64,000 nt of DNA from Metallyticus violacea (GCA_030762175.1 CM060831.1:144475501-144539500), one strand, 5' to 3'. Positions 1 to 12,750 are shown, counted from the stretch's first letter. Notes: a model not told the origin generated them from the sequence alone. Program-made: numbers and translations.

Positions 1-1719
1 TCTTTACTTAAAGAAAATTGTACTGATAGTAGACCGCCGATCATAAGTCATAGATTGGAGATCAAAAATTTCTCTTTACCTTATTTTGCTCTGCTGTTTA
101 GGCTTGTGTCGACACTAAGTGACTAAATAAAGACATTGTGGATCTTCGGTCACTGTATAATACCTTTCTATCTGGCTATTGTTGGACAATTTCTGCAATA
201 TTTCGCGTTGACAGAATGTGAATTAACTAAGCCAATTCACTACAAGGATCTGGAAACATTTAACAACATTAAATAAAATCAAAAGTCGCGGAGTTAGAAA
301 GAAAGCAGATACGCAGATGTAAATGGGAAGAGATTATTCATGGATGACGGAGAGATGAATACATGGATACTAATGATCTGACAATTACGATTAATTGACC
401 AGTTGATTGGTGATTATGTGCTTGAATGAGCGATGATCTCAACCGTAGGGCTACAGATTAGGTCCTCATATCTGAAACAACTTGTAGCTATACATATTTT
501 GAATTTGTGGAGATTATAAAGAAAGTTTAAGAACACTTATATCAGGACAATTAATTTTGTGTTTAAAAACTGAACTTTCGCTGCCAAAGTTATTGTATAT
601 ATGCTTCTGGCCTATAAAATATAGAATACTTCATATATATTTTAGAATAGCACATTTTGTATATTTTAAACCATTTCAGACTGGTGTTCTTTAAACAAGG
701 GAGGACTGTGAATTTTTAAGTTAAGTTTTACAATGTGTTCGAGTTATACCCACCATAAAGAATATTAATTTTGTCTCAGAATTCACGCGCCTTGCATTGC
801 GTGCTTCATTTTCGATGCACATATGACTACGTTTTAAAACGTTTATCCAAATAAAAAATAGTCTTCAATGTTGGTGTAACTTCCCATTAATTTTATCTAG
901 GTTTGCTTTGGTCTTTGCAGCTGCCCAATTATTCAATCAGTTTAATCACTGCAAATGTAACTATGGACGATCCGGAAGGTTGGATAAACGCATCTGCTTG
1001 TCACAATTTTATGAAAATATTGTACACCATTGTAAAAATAATATTTGGCTACAGTGATAGTACGTAACTAATTTCCTTGTTGCTTCACAAAATGTAGCAA
1101 GGCTTTCGAACGACCCTTGAACATCAATACTCCCTGTACATTTTTCCTCGCTGAGAAATGTACTATAGTAGTCTGGCGTAGGAGGTAATCGTTCATATAT
1201 TACATTTTTTTTTTTTTTTGTAGCGCACTCTTGCTAACATACCATATCCCTGATGTTCCATATCCCGAAAAATGTACAGTGAACATGTAACCTGTAACCA
1301 TGTAACCAGGGACCCAAAATGACGACGTGGGTAAGGTTCTTTACAAAATGTGAAGAAATTGCCGAGAAAGACGAGAAAAGAGATCTTATTTTAAAATTAT
1401 TCCTTATATATATATACCTAGTAATGTTCATCAAATTCTTAAAAAGTTTGAAACTTACCTTTAAAAATTACAATCAACAAAAATGTTTCTCAACTGCACA
1501 CCATGTATGACAGACATAGGACAATATCTAAGCATGTGCACGAGAGCTTAAGAACATTAGACTGCATACACGTTTACTAAATACATAATAATGTCAAAAT
1601 TAACGCATTTTACAGCTTGTCCGAGCACGGACTACAATATATTTTAAATAATACAATAATAATTAATGCATTAGTTAACAAGCAAATGTCTAACATAAAT
1701 ATAAGTAATATACTCACGT
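1..1719. other. unassigned AT-rich stretch
   Basis: No repeat family, splice-supported exon or convincing reading frame was recognised here. Frames of 60-70 codons exist on both strands but have no family resemblance and fit chance in AT-rich DNA. A T-run lies near 1205-1219. Confidence 0.5.
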
Positions 1720-1721
1720 AA

Positions 1722-1830
1722 CGAATGAGAGGGCTTAAGAGGACTTGCATTCGGGAGATCGAAGGTTTAAATCCTTTGAGAATAACCATCCTGACTTTGG
1801 ATTTCCTTGGTCGCTTAGGAAAACGCAGAG
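1722..1830 (+). repeat. possible old tRNA-like SINE remnant
   Basis: The segment reads like a decayed tRNA-derived head: a stretch like GGCTTAAGAGGACTTGC followed by CGGGAGATCGAAGGTTTAAATCC, which resembles an anticodon arm and a B box. It is followed by a section similar in layout to the one at 9354-9480 (CTGACTTTGGATTTCCTTGG versus CTGACCTTGGGTTATTTCC). No duplicated target site was found, so this is a weak call. Confidence 0.3.
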
Positions 1831-2345
1831 ATGGTTCTTTCCTTTCTACGAATTTTCTGCTCTCCCAGAGTCGAAAGAGCCAGGCAAAGCGGGAGGGTGC
1901 TAAGTGCGGCGGGGCGGTGGATTTGTCTTGGTGAAGGATTCTGCCCTGTCATCTGGTATCTAAGGGCCCACTATAAGGGACTGGGATTTCTTGGAGGACA
2001 GCAGCTCTGGCATCGGGAGTGATCAACCCGGAAACTATGCTAAAGAGCCTGAACACGTTTCACTGTCACTGGCTCCTGACAGCATAGAGTCCTCTGATTT
2101 GTTTTCTGTTTCTTTTTTTCCTGAAGGGGCCCAAATAACTGAATATGACGCACCGCGCAGTCCTCATCGATCCCAACCAATAATACATAATACCTAATTA
2201 TACAAAATGCCAATAATATGGAGCATTTAACCACTACCATAATATTAATTAGAATGTCCTCGAATTAACATTTAAATTGTGCAACAGATAAACGTGTGAA
2301 TCTCAAAGTATTAAATAAATTTAATTTTGATTTATAAATGCCAAA
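1831..2345. other. unassigned, moderately GC-rich stretch
   Basis: The part at 1860-2060 is richer in G and C than its surroundings and carries short overlapping frames in several registers, none recognisable. No repeat partner was found elsewhere in the window. Confidence 0.4.
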
Positions 2346-2355
2346 CAACAACAAC

Positions 2356-2392
<37 letters not shown>
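2346..2392 (+). repeat. (AAC)n/(AAT)n microsatellite
   Basis: A short AAC run passes directly into about 14 AAT units. Uninterrupted trinucleotide repeat. Confidence 0.95.
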
Positions 2393-3170
2393 TAGCAAAA
2401 TTTTGAAAGAATTTTACGAAATAGCCTTAGAAATATATAGTGTCCGAAAACAATCCTAGGAAAGGGCTTACGCAAAACCACAGCCACTATAAAAATGTCA
2501 AGAGACATTAAACTGAAAGAGAGTATGATGATGGCAAAACAATTTCCGCAGTCTGGTCGATGAAGTCAAATAAGTAAACAAGTAAAAGGAGCAATGACAT
2601 TACCCGACCGTCAGTTTTTAAAGTAAGGCATATCGGTCGGAACCGAGTGCAGTTTTCTGGGCGTAAAAAATTTCGAGCTTTTAGTCCTTCGGGAGGGCCT
2701 CTAAGCCTTCGGCAAAAAGAAGCTCCTGGACATAATTATCGGCCACTGAATGTCCAGGCAATGCCTAAGTTTCTTGTGATGGGTCTACAACCTGTCACTC
2801 TGCAGAACAATAGGCGTAAATAGATCGTCCTTGGTAATGGAAACCTCCACCACAAGGAAGACTCCCAGGATGGAATGTCGTGCAAACCAATGCCATTCCA
2901 CAACCAAAGAAAGTAAACAAAACAATGTAACGCTACATTAGCATTAAGTTTATATAATTTAAACATTCTAAGTATAGTAAAAACTTAATTAAGGATTGTA
3001 AATACTAATTAAAACACTGTATCCATAGATATGTTCAAGACATGGAAACTTTCACAACACAACTGCTGGAGTTGACGTGTTACGTGACCTTTTGTGGACG
3101 CTCTGGAGTGTAGTAGCAGTATCGACCAGGAATTACAAAGAAGCAAAACGTAACAAAATTAAAAACATTA
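2393..3170. other. unassigned stretch
   Basis: AT-rich DNA with a somewhat more mixed block at 2630-2900. No transposon, SINE or supported exon was recognised. It would lie in the first intron if the candidate exon at 3172-3212 is real. Confidence 0.4.
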
Positions 3171-3171
3171 C

Positions 3172-3212
3172 CTTGTTGAAGGAGGCGTCGTGTTGGACTC
3201 CTTGGACTCCAT
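3172..3212 (-). CDS. candidate first coding exon (13 codons plus 2 nt)
   Basis: On the minus strand an ATG in good Kozak context (AAAACATGG) opens a frame reading MESKESNTTPPST and then AG, followed at once by a donor-like GTAATG at 3171-3166. The region upstream on the same strand, to about 3420, is more GC-balanced and contains AAATGGCGG, which resembles the YY1-type motif often found just downstream of animal housekeeping start sites. Together this looks like a 5' UTR and first exon whose gene continues toward lower coordinates. I do not recognise the peptide, and no second exon could be placed. An unspliced chance frame is the alternative. Confidence 0.25.
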
Positions 3213-3420
3213 GTTTTAAGGACGGTAGCGTCCTTCCGGGCATAACGTCATGGCCACCTTTGAAGCTCCAATGCTAACAAACACACGCAGCTCAGATTTT
3301 CTCCATTTTTGCGCACTGCCTTCCACTTGAAAGGGTTTCATCAGACCGCCGCCTGTTCACCGAATGTTATTAAAATTCCACATACTCGAAACACAGGGGC
3401 ATATGCTCACCGCCATTTGA
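3213..3420 (-). promoter_or_regulatory. candidate 5' UTR / TATA-less promoter
   Basis: Read on the minus strand, this stretch leads to the ATG at 3212. It holds AAATGGCGGTGAGC near 3406-3419 and a second AAAAATGG near 3303-3309, no TATA box, and a higher GC content than its flanks. This is the usual look of a housekeeping promoter, but it is inference only. Confidence 0.2.
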
Positions 3421-4155
3421 AATCCACTTGGAAAACCTATTTCACTCCGATTGCCAGAGCATTCGTCTAACGCACAATGGCTAGCGGTTTTAATTTGCTG
3501 AAATTCAAGACCATTCTTATAGTCGTCTGAAAATTAAAAGTATGCAACAAATGTTTTTATAACATTAATATTTATTGAAATTTACTAAAACTATATATTT
3601 TAAGCTTTAAGAACCTCCAAAATTTTTGAAACAAATATCGCATGCTAAGAAAGGAAACAGAAATAAAAAAAAATGGTTCAAAAGAAACTTGCATCAGTTG
3701 ACATTTCTGTTCTAATTCCATTTTGATTTACTTAAAACCGTGTCAATAATTTACTTTTGAATATATTGTAAGCACGGAACCAGCTGATGCCCCCGCGCTA
3801 GCCGATATTTCCTCCATCACTAAGACAGCAGAAAAGCGAGGTATATTTTGCTATTGCTTGTGGTGCAAAAGTCAGTTTCTCCTACATGATTTATTTGAAA
3901 AGAATGCATTAATAACATCTGCTGGAAAAGTTACGGACATTTAATTTTTTTTAAATTCAAGGAATTGTTTACCAGCATGTCCTATCTGCACAGACAACTT
4001 AATGGCCTGAAAACTTTGCAATGCCAAACCAAAAAGGTCATATTTTCGTGCAACAAATGTAACAAATGTTGTTGAATTTCTCAAAAAAAAAAAAAAATGG
4101 AAATGCGTACTTAGCCCTCCCTATTTACCCCGTGTAATTTTTTTCTTTTCCCAAA
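3421..4155. other. unassigned AT-rich stretch
   Basis: No recognised feature apart from a short A-run near 4085-4097. Confidence 0.5.
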
Positions 4156-4159
4156 ATTG

Positions 4160-4385
4160 GAAAGAAATCCCTTCGTTAGCTGCATTTTGCGTTACAGAAG
4201 CAAGATGAAGGCTGCGGAGGCGATTCTGAAGGACCTGTCAAAAATATTTTGCAGCATACCTTTGAAGTCTGGCAGAAAGGCTGGATTAGGTATATTGCAT
4301 CCAAAGGAGCCTGCTTTGAGAAACGCCATCAAAATTATGGGGGTGAATAAAGATATGTGGTCAAAAAAAGTTCATTTTTATTGAT
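4160..4385 (+). pseudogene. mariner transposase C-terminal fragment (decayed)
   Basis: In the frame that contains QHTFEVWQKGWIRYIASKGA, the translation resembles the last part of invertebrate mariner transposases, where a 'W..RW..CI...G.YFE' pattern precedes the stop. The upstream catalytic part is missing and no inverted ends were found. SINE-B follows immediately at about 4401. Family resemblance is judged by eye only, so this could be a chance match. Confidence 0.35.
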
Positions 4386-4400
4386 TTGTACTCGTAAATG

Positions 4401-4675
4401 TCAGCCTGGTGGTCTAGTAGTAGCCATACTTGCTTCGTAGACCTAAGATAGCGGGTTCAATCCCGGCCAGGATCGATGGAGTTTTCCAGGCGTAAATATC
4501 CTTTGGAAGGAAAGAAAAATGTCGATCCTTGTCGTAGATTTACGGCATGTAAAAGAACTTTAAGTTTCAAAGGAGAGGCCTCTAGCAAAATTGATCGGCC
4601 GTTTCATGCCCTGAATTGAATGGGACGCTGATGACCTGAGATGTTAAAGAGCGTCCGTAAATAAATCAACTCAAC
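4401..4675 (+). repeat. SINE-B copy (tRNA-derived)
   Basis: This copy begins with a pol III A-box-like TGGTGGTCTAGTAGTAGCC and has a B box GCGGGTTCAATCCCGGCC at 4451-4468. The body follows (GGAAGG..., GTAGATTTACGGCATG, GGCCGTTTCATGCCC), and the element ends with CTGATGACCTGAGATG and GAGCGTCCGTAAATAAATCA. It is the most nearly full-length plus-strand copy and serves as the reference for the family here. Confidence 0.85.
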
Positions 4676-5498
4676 AACAAAGCCCTAATAAATAGAGATA
4701 CGGTGATGATAAAAGCACTATCATCAGAAGGTCGAGGCAGACTCGTTGGTTATCGACGACCCGTGCAGTCGCACGGAGTTATTCGGAGTAGTTCAACTTG
4801 ATATCTTTGCCGACAGTGTCAACATCAGAATATTCACAGATTTTTGCTAAATGGGTTCCTAAAGTCATCACAAAGAATAGAGAATCATAATGTGTTCAGA
4901 GCTAGTTGCTGTACCGAGGCTGAAAGTGATGATTTCTTGTCTAGTATTCACCCTTTGAACCCAAGACAAAATGACAATCCTTGCACTGGCATTCTAAGCC
5001 GCTAATAATCACGCTCATATTTTTTTGGGACTTTTTAATCTATATATTGCTTAAGATAGTCAACTCACAGGTAAGTGTCAAAATCTTCGGATGTTGGTGC
5101 CTACAATCTGACAAGTACTTCACTACAACACGAAACCACACATACACCCATCCTAGTAGCCCCGTTCTTTCCATCTCTGAAGTATTTAGACATAAAATGT
5201 AACAACTACATTAGACTTGAGCAGAAAACCTTTGTAAGTATTTTTTATTCTTTTGACCTAACCCAATAGGTTTAAGTAAGAAACTTGGGGGGTTGTGAAA
5301 AGGCAGGTAGGTACATTACACATACTTCGTCCCAGAACCTTCAGAAAATGGATCAGAGATGTATATGAACTAATTAGATACTAAAGTCTGTAGATTTAAA
5401 GGGTCTGAATTCAAACAGTTGGTACAATTCAAGTGAACTAATTCCTTTGATTGGTTCAGTTGTGCAGTTGCTGCAAAAAACACATGCTATAGTTTTTT
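4676..5498. other. unassigned stretch
   Basis: A donor-like CAGGTAAGTG occurs at about 5068-5077 on the plus strand, but no frame upstream of it is convincing. No repeat was recognised. Confidence 0.4.
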
Positions 5499-5499
5499 T

Positions 5500-5760
5500 A
5501 ACAGTGTTTGACGCCCGTTTTTACTACTAAGGCACCAAGGCAATGGACACTGATGATACATGAGATGAAATGATATATTGGAAAAGGATTTTTTTTAAAA
5601 AAAAGGTAACGTTCCAGGCCTAAGTTCAGGGTACCTCTCCGGCATTTGCCATTTATGAGGACTGGAGAAAACGTCAGTCAGGAAGGGCGGTCCTGGTGGG
5701 AATCGAACCTTAGACCTGCCGCTCACGAGTCCTCACCTTAACAACCTCGGCCCCCATAGG
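5500..5760 (-). repeat. SINE-A copy, tRNA-derived
   Basis: The reverse complement carries the tRNA-like head (GGCCGAGG..GTTAAGG, then GGTTCGATTCCCACC as B box). It also has the family core with AAATGCCGG(A/G)GAGGTACC, the segment with TCATCTCATGTATCATCAGT, and the end GGGCGTCAAACACTG. The copy is diverged and has an A/T-run in the middle. Target duplications are not clear. Confidence 0.85.
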
Positions 5761-6768
5761 CGATTTAAAACATTCGATACAAAAACTAAGCAACTGCGTA
5801 TTTTCCGATACTTGCTGCATTTTGTATCATTACCTACACTAAAGGTATTATTCTAGTCAAATTTTAATTGATTTCAGTTCACATATATATAAATATGTGA
5901 ATATATATAATGTTTTATCCTTATATGCTTTTATTATTACTGTTAATTAGTTACATTGTTAATTGTGTTATTTTATTTTTATTTTTCATTTATGTATATA
6001 TAGCAATAAAGTGTATAGATATATTCCTTATTTTTCTGTGTCAATTTTTAAGAGCTTGCCTTTATCTGTAACCTGTCCCAGATGGAATTACATAACTTGT
6101 GCACGAACACTTCATTCTGTAGCCTTGGAGAAGATTTGTTTCTTTGAAAAGTGAACATGTAAAAAACTATATTTACATTATATAGCTATACTTGGCTGTC
6201 AAGACCTGGATATAATATTGTTATGCTGCTACGAGAAAATATTTAAATTAAAAATTAAGCAAATTATATCCTGTATCAACCATTAACCTGAGTTTTTCAC
6301 CTTTATGCGTGTCATCTTAATAGTTTGAGCTGTGTTATTGCCTGGATTTCTCCCAACTCCCTACAATGCTCGAGTATCAATAGCTTTTGCCATTAACATC
6401 TTCGAGTACAAGTCAGACAGTTAAGCTTTGGGATAATTTCAACATTGGATCCTTCAGCATTTTTCCAAATAGCCCTCGCTTTGCAATTCTCACAGCATGA
6501 ATAGATGTGAACTCAATTCATGTGGCTACAATAGAGCGTTAAATCATGCTACTACTTTGGTTCGTACGTGATCTACGGTGTGCTTCCTGACTGAACTACT
6601 TATGAGCCAAACAAACATCGACCACACGCGGTGTTTTACTACGTTCAATGGAGTCACAATGGTTGTATGCTTAGCAAAACTACGTCACCTCAGTCAACTG
6701 TCAAGTGATTAAAAGAAATCGTGTGTGAAACAACAACCTTAACAACTGAAACTAAATATCGGTTAGGA
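5761..6768. other. unassigned AT-rich stretch
   Basis: Low-complexity AT sequence near 5880-6010 with short palindromic ATATATA runs. No gene or known repeat was recognised. Confidence 0.5.
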
Positions 6769-6792
6769 GTGGTGAAAATTTACAAATTTTCA
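6769..6792. repeat. perfect 11-bp hairpin, 2-nt spacer
   Basis: GGTGAAAATTT is followed by AC and then its exact reverse complement AAATTTTCACC. Isolated; no function can be assigned. Confidence 0.8.
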
Positions 6793-7082
6793 CCATCTCC
6801 TTCCCTAAATTATTAAATACGCATCTGTCGATCGGAAACCACGCTCTGCTACCATTCTACTTTGTGCTTCCCCCTACCCCTTTATGACAATTTCCTCATT
6901 TAGTCTGTGCAAACTAAAATGATATTCCCATATTGCGCATATAAATTTACTTGCCTTGATTTATCAACATTTGTTACAAGGTAGAATCAAAAGACTGGGA
7001 GACAAAAACATTGATCAGCTAGTTTAAATATTTTCATTAAAACGTTTCAATATAGAAGACGTGGTCTATGACAATATTTTAA
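6793..7082. other. unassigned stretch
   Basis: Nothing recognised. Confidence 0.5.
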
Positions 7083-7290
7083 TGATCGCCTCTGGTCTAG
7101 TAGTAGCGATTGCGATTACTAATCCGGATGTCCTGGATTCGAATCTTGGCTAGTTCTGTGTTAATTTTATTAAGTTTTTCCTTAATGTGTACAGGTGAAT
7201 TCCAAATAGCCTTAAGGCGCCACGAGCTCATTATGCGTTATCATTACCATAATCTATAGACATCGCGAGAAGATCAATACACTCAAAGTG

Positions 7291-7343
<53 letters not shown>
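7083..7343 (+). repeat. SINE-C: tRNA-like head with (AT)n tail
   Basis: The head reads TGGTCTAGTAGTAGCGATTG and then CCTGGATTCGAATCTTGGC, an A box and a B box at tRNA spacing. The body has no counterpart in SINE-A or SINE-B. It ends in an uninterrupted (AT)25 run at 7294-7343. Retroposed elements often end in such simple repeats, so the microsatellite may have grown from the tail. Single copy in this window. Confidence 0.5.
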
Positions 7344-7345
<2 letters not shown>

Positions 7346-7923
7346 TAAATTACTAAAGAAACATTTTCTTGAAGAGAAACCTTGTTGTAACTACCTGCAC
7401 TTTATATAATCTCAACAGAGAAGTGGGGTCATCATCAAATAACTTAGGGCGTGGTAAATAAGTTTTAAAGAACTTTCATGCAATCTGAATTTTATTATAT
7501 AAAAATACAATTGTGTATGCAAAATACACAATTCATGAAAACTAAACCCCGCTACACATACTAAGGCATTAAGTCATTGTCCCATTTATAACAGTGAAGC
7601 CTTCAATTATTTATAGTTCTAGCACTGAAGGAGGAATTTTTGACTAAAATATGTTCGAAGTTAATTCACCGGCAAAAATTTGAAGTCGAATGGTCAGAGC
7701 TTGTACAACTCTCTGAAAAATGGGATAATAAACGTTCTATTTACAATTGCATTTTATTTATTTACCTATTTCTAGCAATTATATTGTAATAATATTTTAT
7801 ATTATTTGCTTTAAACATGGCTCTAATAGTGTTTCTTGTAAACGAACTGTAAAACTCTCTTTTACATTAACAGTAAAAATAAATATTGCAGTTTTTGTTA
7901 TGAGATAACGCTATATCCAGGTT
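7344..7923. other. unassigned AT-rich stretch
   Basis: Nothing recognised. Confidence 0.5.
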
Positions 7924-8103
7924 TTAGAATACAGTTACAATTTTATCCTTTTTCACTAATATTAATATTGGAGCACCATTTGTAGCTTTGTAAAATTCTA
8001 AGGAAACTATAGCGTTCAGAAATACCTTCAAAATATCAAGGATGCCCTTAGTGACGACATAAAACTTATCTTCTGTGCAGAAAGGGGAAAAAAGTTTTCT
8101 CTG
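7924..8103 (-). pseudogene. coding-like frame without start (59 codons)
   Basis: The minus strand is open from a stop at 8104-8106 to TAA at 7924. Readable stretches include FCTEDKFYVVTKGILDI and ATNGAPILILVKKDKIVTVF. There is no ATG near the start, and an acceptor-like TTTGATAACAG lies at the 5' boundary, so an exon is possible. Codon choice looks more like protein than random AT sequence. A second open frame on the same strand lies upstream at 8329-8562. I do not recognise the family; a decayed transposon or a host-gene fossil are equally possible. Confidence 0.25.
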
Positions 8104-8328
8104 TTATCAAAGCCACCCAAAACTTACTGCCTTGAAGTTCTTTAATTGGTTCAGAGTAACTGAAATAGATGTTATATAAATTCCGCATCTTAGATTCCGA
8201 ATTTCTCCGAATTATCAAGTGAAAAAGAAATGATTAACTCTTCTGCAGGATTGATTAGTTCAGTAAATGTAATGAAAAGCAGAGAGGCTGTGACGACCTT
8301 TAAAATGTGAGGAGGCAGCGAGCTACAG

Positions 8329-8562
8329 TTATTCGATATCAGCAGCGGAACCCTGCGGCAGTGTGTTGCGTAATTCATGACCTTTTTTAACTTGCAGATT
8401 ATAAACACGGCCTCTCTCTAAACGGAACAGATCTCGCATTACTCTGTACGTTTTAGTGAAACTAAAGGCTTTTCTAGACAGGCGTGATAATGCTTTTGGT
8501 TTTCCGTAGATGGCGTCAAAACTCAATTCTCCTGGGGTTAAATCTACATCGTTCAGTTCAAA
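8329..8562 (-). pseudogene. coding-like frame, basic protein segment (77 codons)
   Basis: Open on the minus strand from a stop at 8563-8565 to TAA at 8329. An internal ATG at 8526 would give 65 residues, but the open frame continues 12 codons upstream in the same style (FELNDVDLTPGE), suggesting an exon or truncated gene rather than a complete one. The middle is rich in K and R (for example SRLSRKAFSFTKTYRVMRD). GC is higher than the flanks. No family was recognised. The absence of internal stops and the codon choice are the only evidence of coding. Confidence 0.3.
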
Positions 8563-9353
8563 TTATATCAATTACTCAATCATGTTATCTAAAACACAAT
8601 AAGCGCACAATGGGACCGTTTCTGAATATCGCATAACTAAGAAGAAAGAATGTTACATCTCTTGTACGAGTAGCGTCGTCTGGCCCTGCTTCCAGTTTAC
8701 TTATAGAAAGTGTACATCTTTCCAGGTAGATAGATGCAAGATATTAGTGAGGTTAGAACCCTTGATTAACCACTTCATTTAATACAATTAATCCAGTGTG
8801 CTATATAAAGACGTATAAAAACTTTGAAACACTGAAAATTGCATATGTAGGATTTGATTTAATTTTATTATAAGATGGCTAGTATTTCTTGAATTTTACA
8901 TAGATATTAATTAGAAAAATTTATTTATTTGTTAGCACTTTTCAATGTTTTTTAGAGTATATCAATTAAGCAAACGTTGTAATTACAATATTAAAAGTGT
9001 AATGTAAAAGGTAGAATGACGCTTTTCAAAATTTCAAATGTAGAGCTGGAATTTTATAAAAAGTACATTAAATTAAATTAAAATGTCATTGTATTACTTT
9101 AGATAAACAATGAATTTAATGTATTGGGTTTCGTGTAACCACCACCCAATAAATAGAATTTTTGTATCAAATGACTCCTAAAATATTAACACACACAGAA
9201 TTCGAAAAACGAAATATATCAGAACGTTTATTGCTTCAACATTACTGAAGAATTGCAGAAATGGTACAAGAGTATGACTAAAATGGCAAGAAAAAGGAAA
9301 TACACGAGAAAGGCGACGTGAAAACAGAACATAAAAGTCAATCATAAAACCGA
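8563..9353. other. unassigned AT-rich stretch
   Basis: Nothing recognised. Confidence 0.5.
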
Positions 9354-9690
9354 GCGAAGTGACTTAGGCAGTAAAATTTGGGATTAGCATTCTAGGGGTA
9401 CCGGGTTCCAATCCCTTAAAGTCGTAAATTCTGACCTTGGGTTATTTCCTTTCCATACATTTTCCGTTCTCGCAATACACCTCATTTCTTTTGTAGCGTC
9501 GAAAGTGCCAGACCTAATGGGCTGGCGGTATGTGCGGTGTGGCGGTGGCTTGCGTTTTCTGTCCCGACGTGGGCTCAGCCAGCATCGGGATGTTATATCT
9601 GGAGATGTGTGGAATTCCGCCGATGTTCGTGGCACACAGCCCCTGGATCCTGTTCGTCTGGTGTCTCCTCCAACTCATTCATACGACTAG
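9354..9690 (+). repeat. possible decayed tRNA-like SINE
   Basis: The start AGCGAAGTGACTTAGGCAGT and the later CCGGGTTCCAATCCC resemble A and B boxes. The next section partly parallels 1780-1830. The remainder to about 9690 is GC-rich (GTGCGGTGTGGCGGTGGC) and gives spurious frames in several registers. No end or target duplication can be set. Confidence 0.35.
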
Positions 9691-12600
9691 TCTTGAGCAC
9701 AACTAAATACCCTAAAAGTTTCCCGTAACAATCCAATCTGTTTATGAAAAAAACGGAAATAAGATAGCTGCGCGAATGGCATGATATTCAGGTAAATCTC
9801 CCCCCTGCAAATATATGGATTTCTATCGTAGATATCACGCAGAAAACAATAAACAGGTTTAAATTTTAATACATGATCGTTGCAAACTGAACGCGCAATG
9901 AGCGATTACCCTGCACTCGTTTGTTTAGGCACATAAAAGCTCAAGCTTGAAACTTTTACAATAATGGAAAGAAAAAGAGATTTTTAAGTCCCTTTTTTCA
10001 CAATTTCTTATATGTTTCATTACTTTGAGTGTCAGTAGTAATACTTTTCTCGCTTTCTATTAGTATAATAAGAACTGACTTATGAATCACTGTCAATGAC
10101 GGACTTGATGCATAGTATTCCAACTAAATGGAATACACCACAGAGATTCCATTTTCATAATGTCCACCAAAATCTCGTTTTCTGTAGTAGGAATTAAAAG
10201 TCGAAGTGAAATACATCGATAGCTCGTGCCAAAAGCCATTAATTCACATATTACTTATTATCTTGTTATCCTGTAAATCAATTTGGCATGGGTGAAAAAA
10301 CTACCCGTTGTCACTCACGATTTGCGCTGATGCGATTATGACGCATACCCGATGTGATAAACTGTCAATTAGAGAGCACGGTTTTTATTTTTGTTTTTTA
10401 CCGATCGGTTCGTTAATCATGGCTCGCACTGCCCAACTAAATAAATTAAACTTTAAATTCTATTGTTAAAACAACATTTAAAGTGAGAATTCCTTCCAAA
10501 AAGTTTGTAGCTTTGTAAAAAACATTTAAATTTTAGGAAAAAGAATGTCATTTCATTTTTTTAGGCCTATGTTCATGATTAGCGATCAAATGATTGAAGC
10601 TGTAGTGTTTAAAAAGGGTTATTCCTAGAGAGTACACTATTCTCTTTCTAATTTTCTGCCTTAAAGACGATATATTTATCTAGAACTCAAAGAATTTATG
10701 AATTCGTCTAAAACTAACTAGAACAGATTGCATGGGTATGTCGAACTAGCACTAAAACTAAGCAAAAATGCTCTTGATATGATTGCAAGGACAGACCCAT
10801 TTTACAAACAAGACTTTGAAGTCAAATGCAGTTTTAAGCGGCGCGCCGAAAATTTCTCTCTCTACACTATTTTACATGATGAAGATGATGATTGGGTGCA
10901 GATGGAGCAATTGGAGAAATGGGAATAGAAACATAAATATCAGACGACGCTTGCCACTATTACGGCCTCTGGAGGCGTACTTGGATACAATAAGTAGTCT
11001 TGCCTACCTCTGTTGATATAAAACAAGTATAATACTGTGCCCTCATTTATCTACGCAATCAAAGTTTGTATACACTAGTGGAAACCCAGTTGACATTCAT
11101 TGGATTCGCGATTCCCCAGTTAAAGTCCCGCTGACGCAGGCAATTGAGTTTGCTCAATGTCACGTCAACTGTTTCAGTTGCATTGAGGTAGCAAGTGCTT
11201 GTTTAACTTTCTACTGTGAATTTGTGTGTAGAGAAGTGTGACAAAAAATGAAATGTGTACTACAACAAAAGGTATTTATTATTGTTATGATCAAATGAAA
11301 TCGTACAAGTACTGTAAGAAGGACGTGCAGTTTTCATATTGGTGAGCAAAGGTCGTACCCAAGGTGTTTTCATTTACAAGAAACCGAAACTATAAAACTG
11401 GGTAGAAATACAGGAAAAACTTGATGAAACTTTTAGATACTTCTCTCAAAAGTTTTCAACACGATTGTGCCAGCAACTTGGTGTATCTGTCGACTGCGTA
11501 TTAAGGCACTCAGCTATGTCATCTTTATCCATATAAAATTACCTGTACCACAAATAATACCCCTGGAGGCGATAAAGCAAACAATGTTAGGCACTTCGAG
11601 CATCTATTATGATGTTGAGTACAATGTTAATTACTATTTACTGCTAACAAATAAGGAATGACGCAAAAATTGTACGCTATGAATAGAATTTCCCTCGGCA
11701 GGTGACGAGGTTTTTGGGGAGTAACTTCAGTCGGCAAAATCAATTTCCAATTGCGTAACAGAATAAGGATCCTGTATAACAATTACGTCAATATGCTTTA
11801 ACGCTTTAAAATACCAAAACCCATATTTTAATAATGAATGAATTGATAATACAGATCAGAACTGCGGATGTTGGGAAATTTTTTGCAGAATGAATGTATG
11901 AAACTACCCTTTGCATTCACTAATCAGTAAATGGATTATTATAGGAATCAAGTACTAAACAAGAATGTCTAGTACACTTTCTCTGTATTGTTTTCAGTTC
12001 AAAAGCAAGTTTTCTCACTTTTGAATAATTTCTGTATTAATAAATATATTTGCAGAATGGTTTTCAGAGTTAAGAGAATAGGAATGTATAGACTTAACTA
12101 TTTGAATTTTTAGAATATTTTTCAAGACATGTTTACGTTTATATTTTTATCTTCAGCTCACACTAATCTACAAGGGATTTACTGTAAGTTCTCAAAAATA
12201 CAATGAAAATTATAAACTACGATTTATTACCTATCTGAGATCTTGAAATATAAGTAGAATTGAAATATAAATAAAAAATTTTAAACTAGTTCATTTTCAA
12301 CGCTCTTGAAGTAGCTTATAATCTCCATTTACAAAAGTTAATGTAAATAACTTAAAATACATTTTTCTAAACGACCACTTGTGTTGCGAAAATTATTTTA
12401 CCCCTTGCGTCATAGTATTCAAAATGTGAAATATTTTGCTTGCCTCCGAAAATCGGCTTTAATAATGTTTAAAACTACGGAATATTGAAATTAATAAATT
12501 AAGTTTTATAAATCATATATGTATTATTTACTTTCGAAATTAAAATCCCATATCTATAATAGTAAAAGCAGTGAAAGATGCTATGAAAGTGAAGGGACAA

Positions 12601-12750
12601 TTTAGACAAAATTTCAACACAGTAATTTAAAGCAGTGTAATTCTGGTCTATATGTAAAATTTCGTAAGTCATAATGTAAGCAGTTTTCAAAATGTTTGCT
12701 GTAAATGTTAATTTCTTTGCTCACGATATTTGTAATTGAAAAATAAGCCC

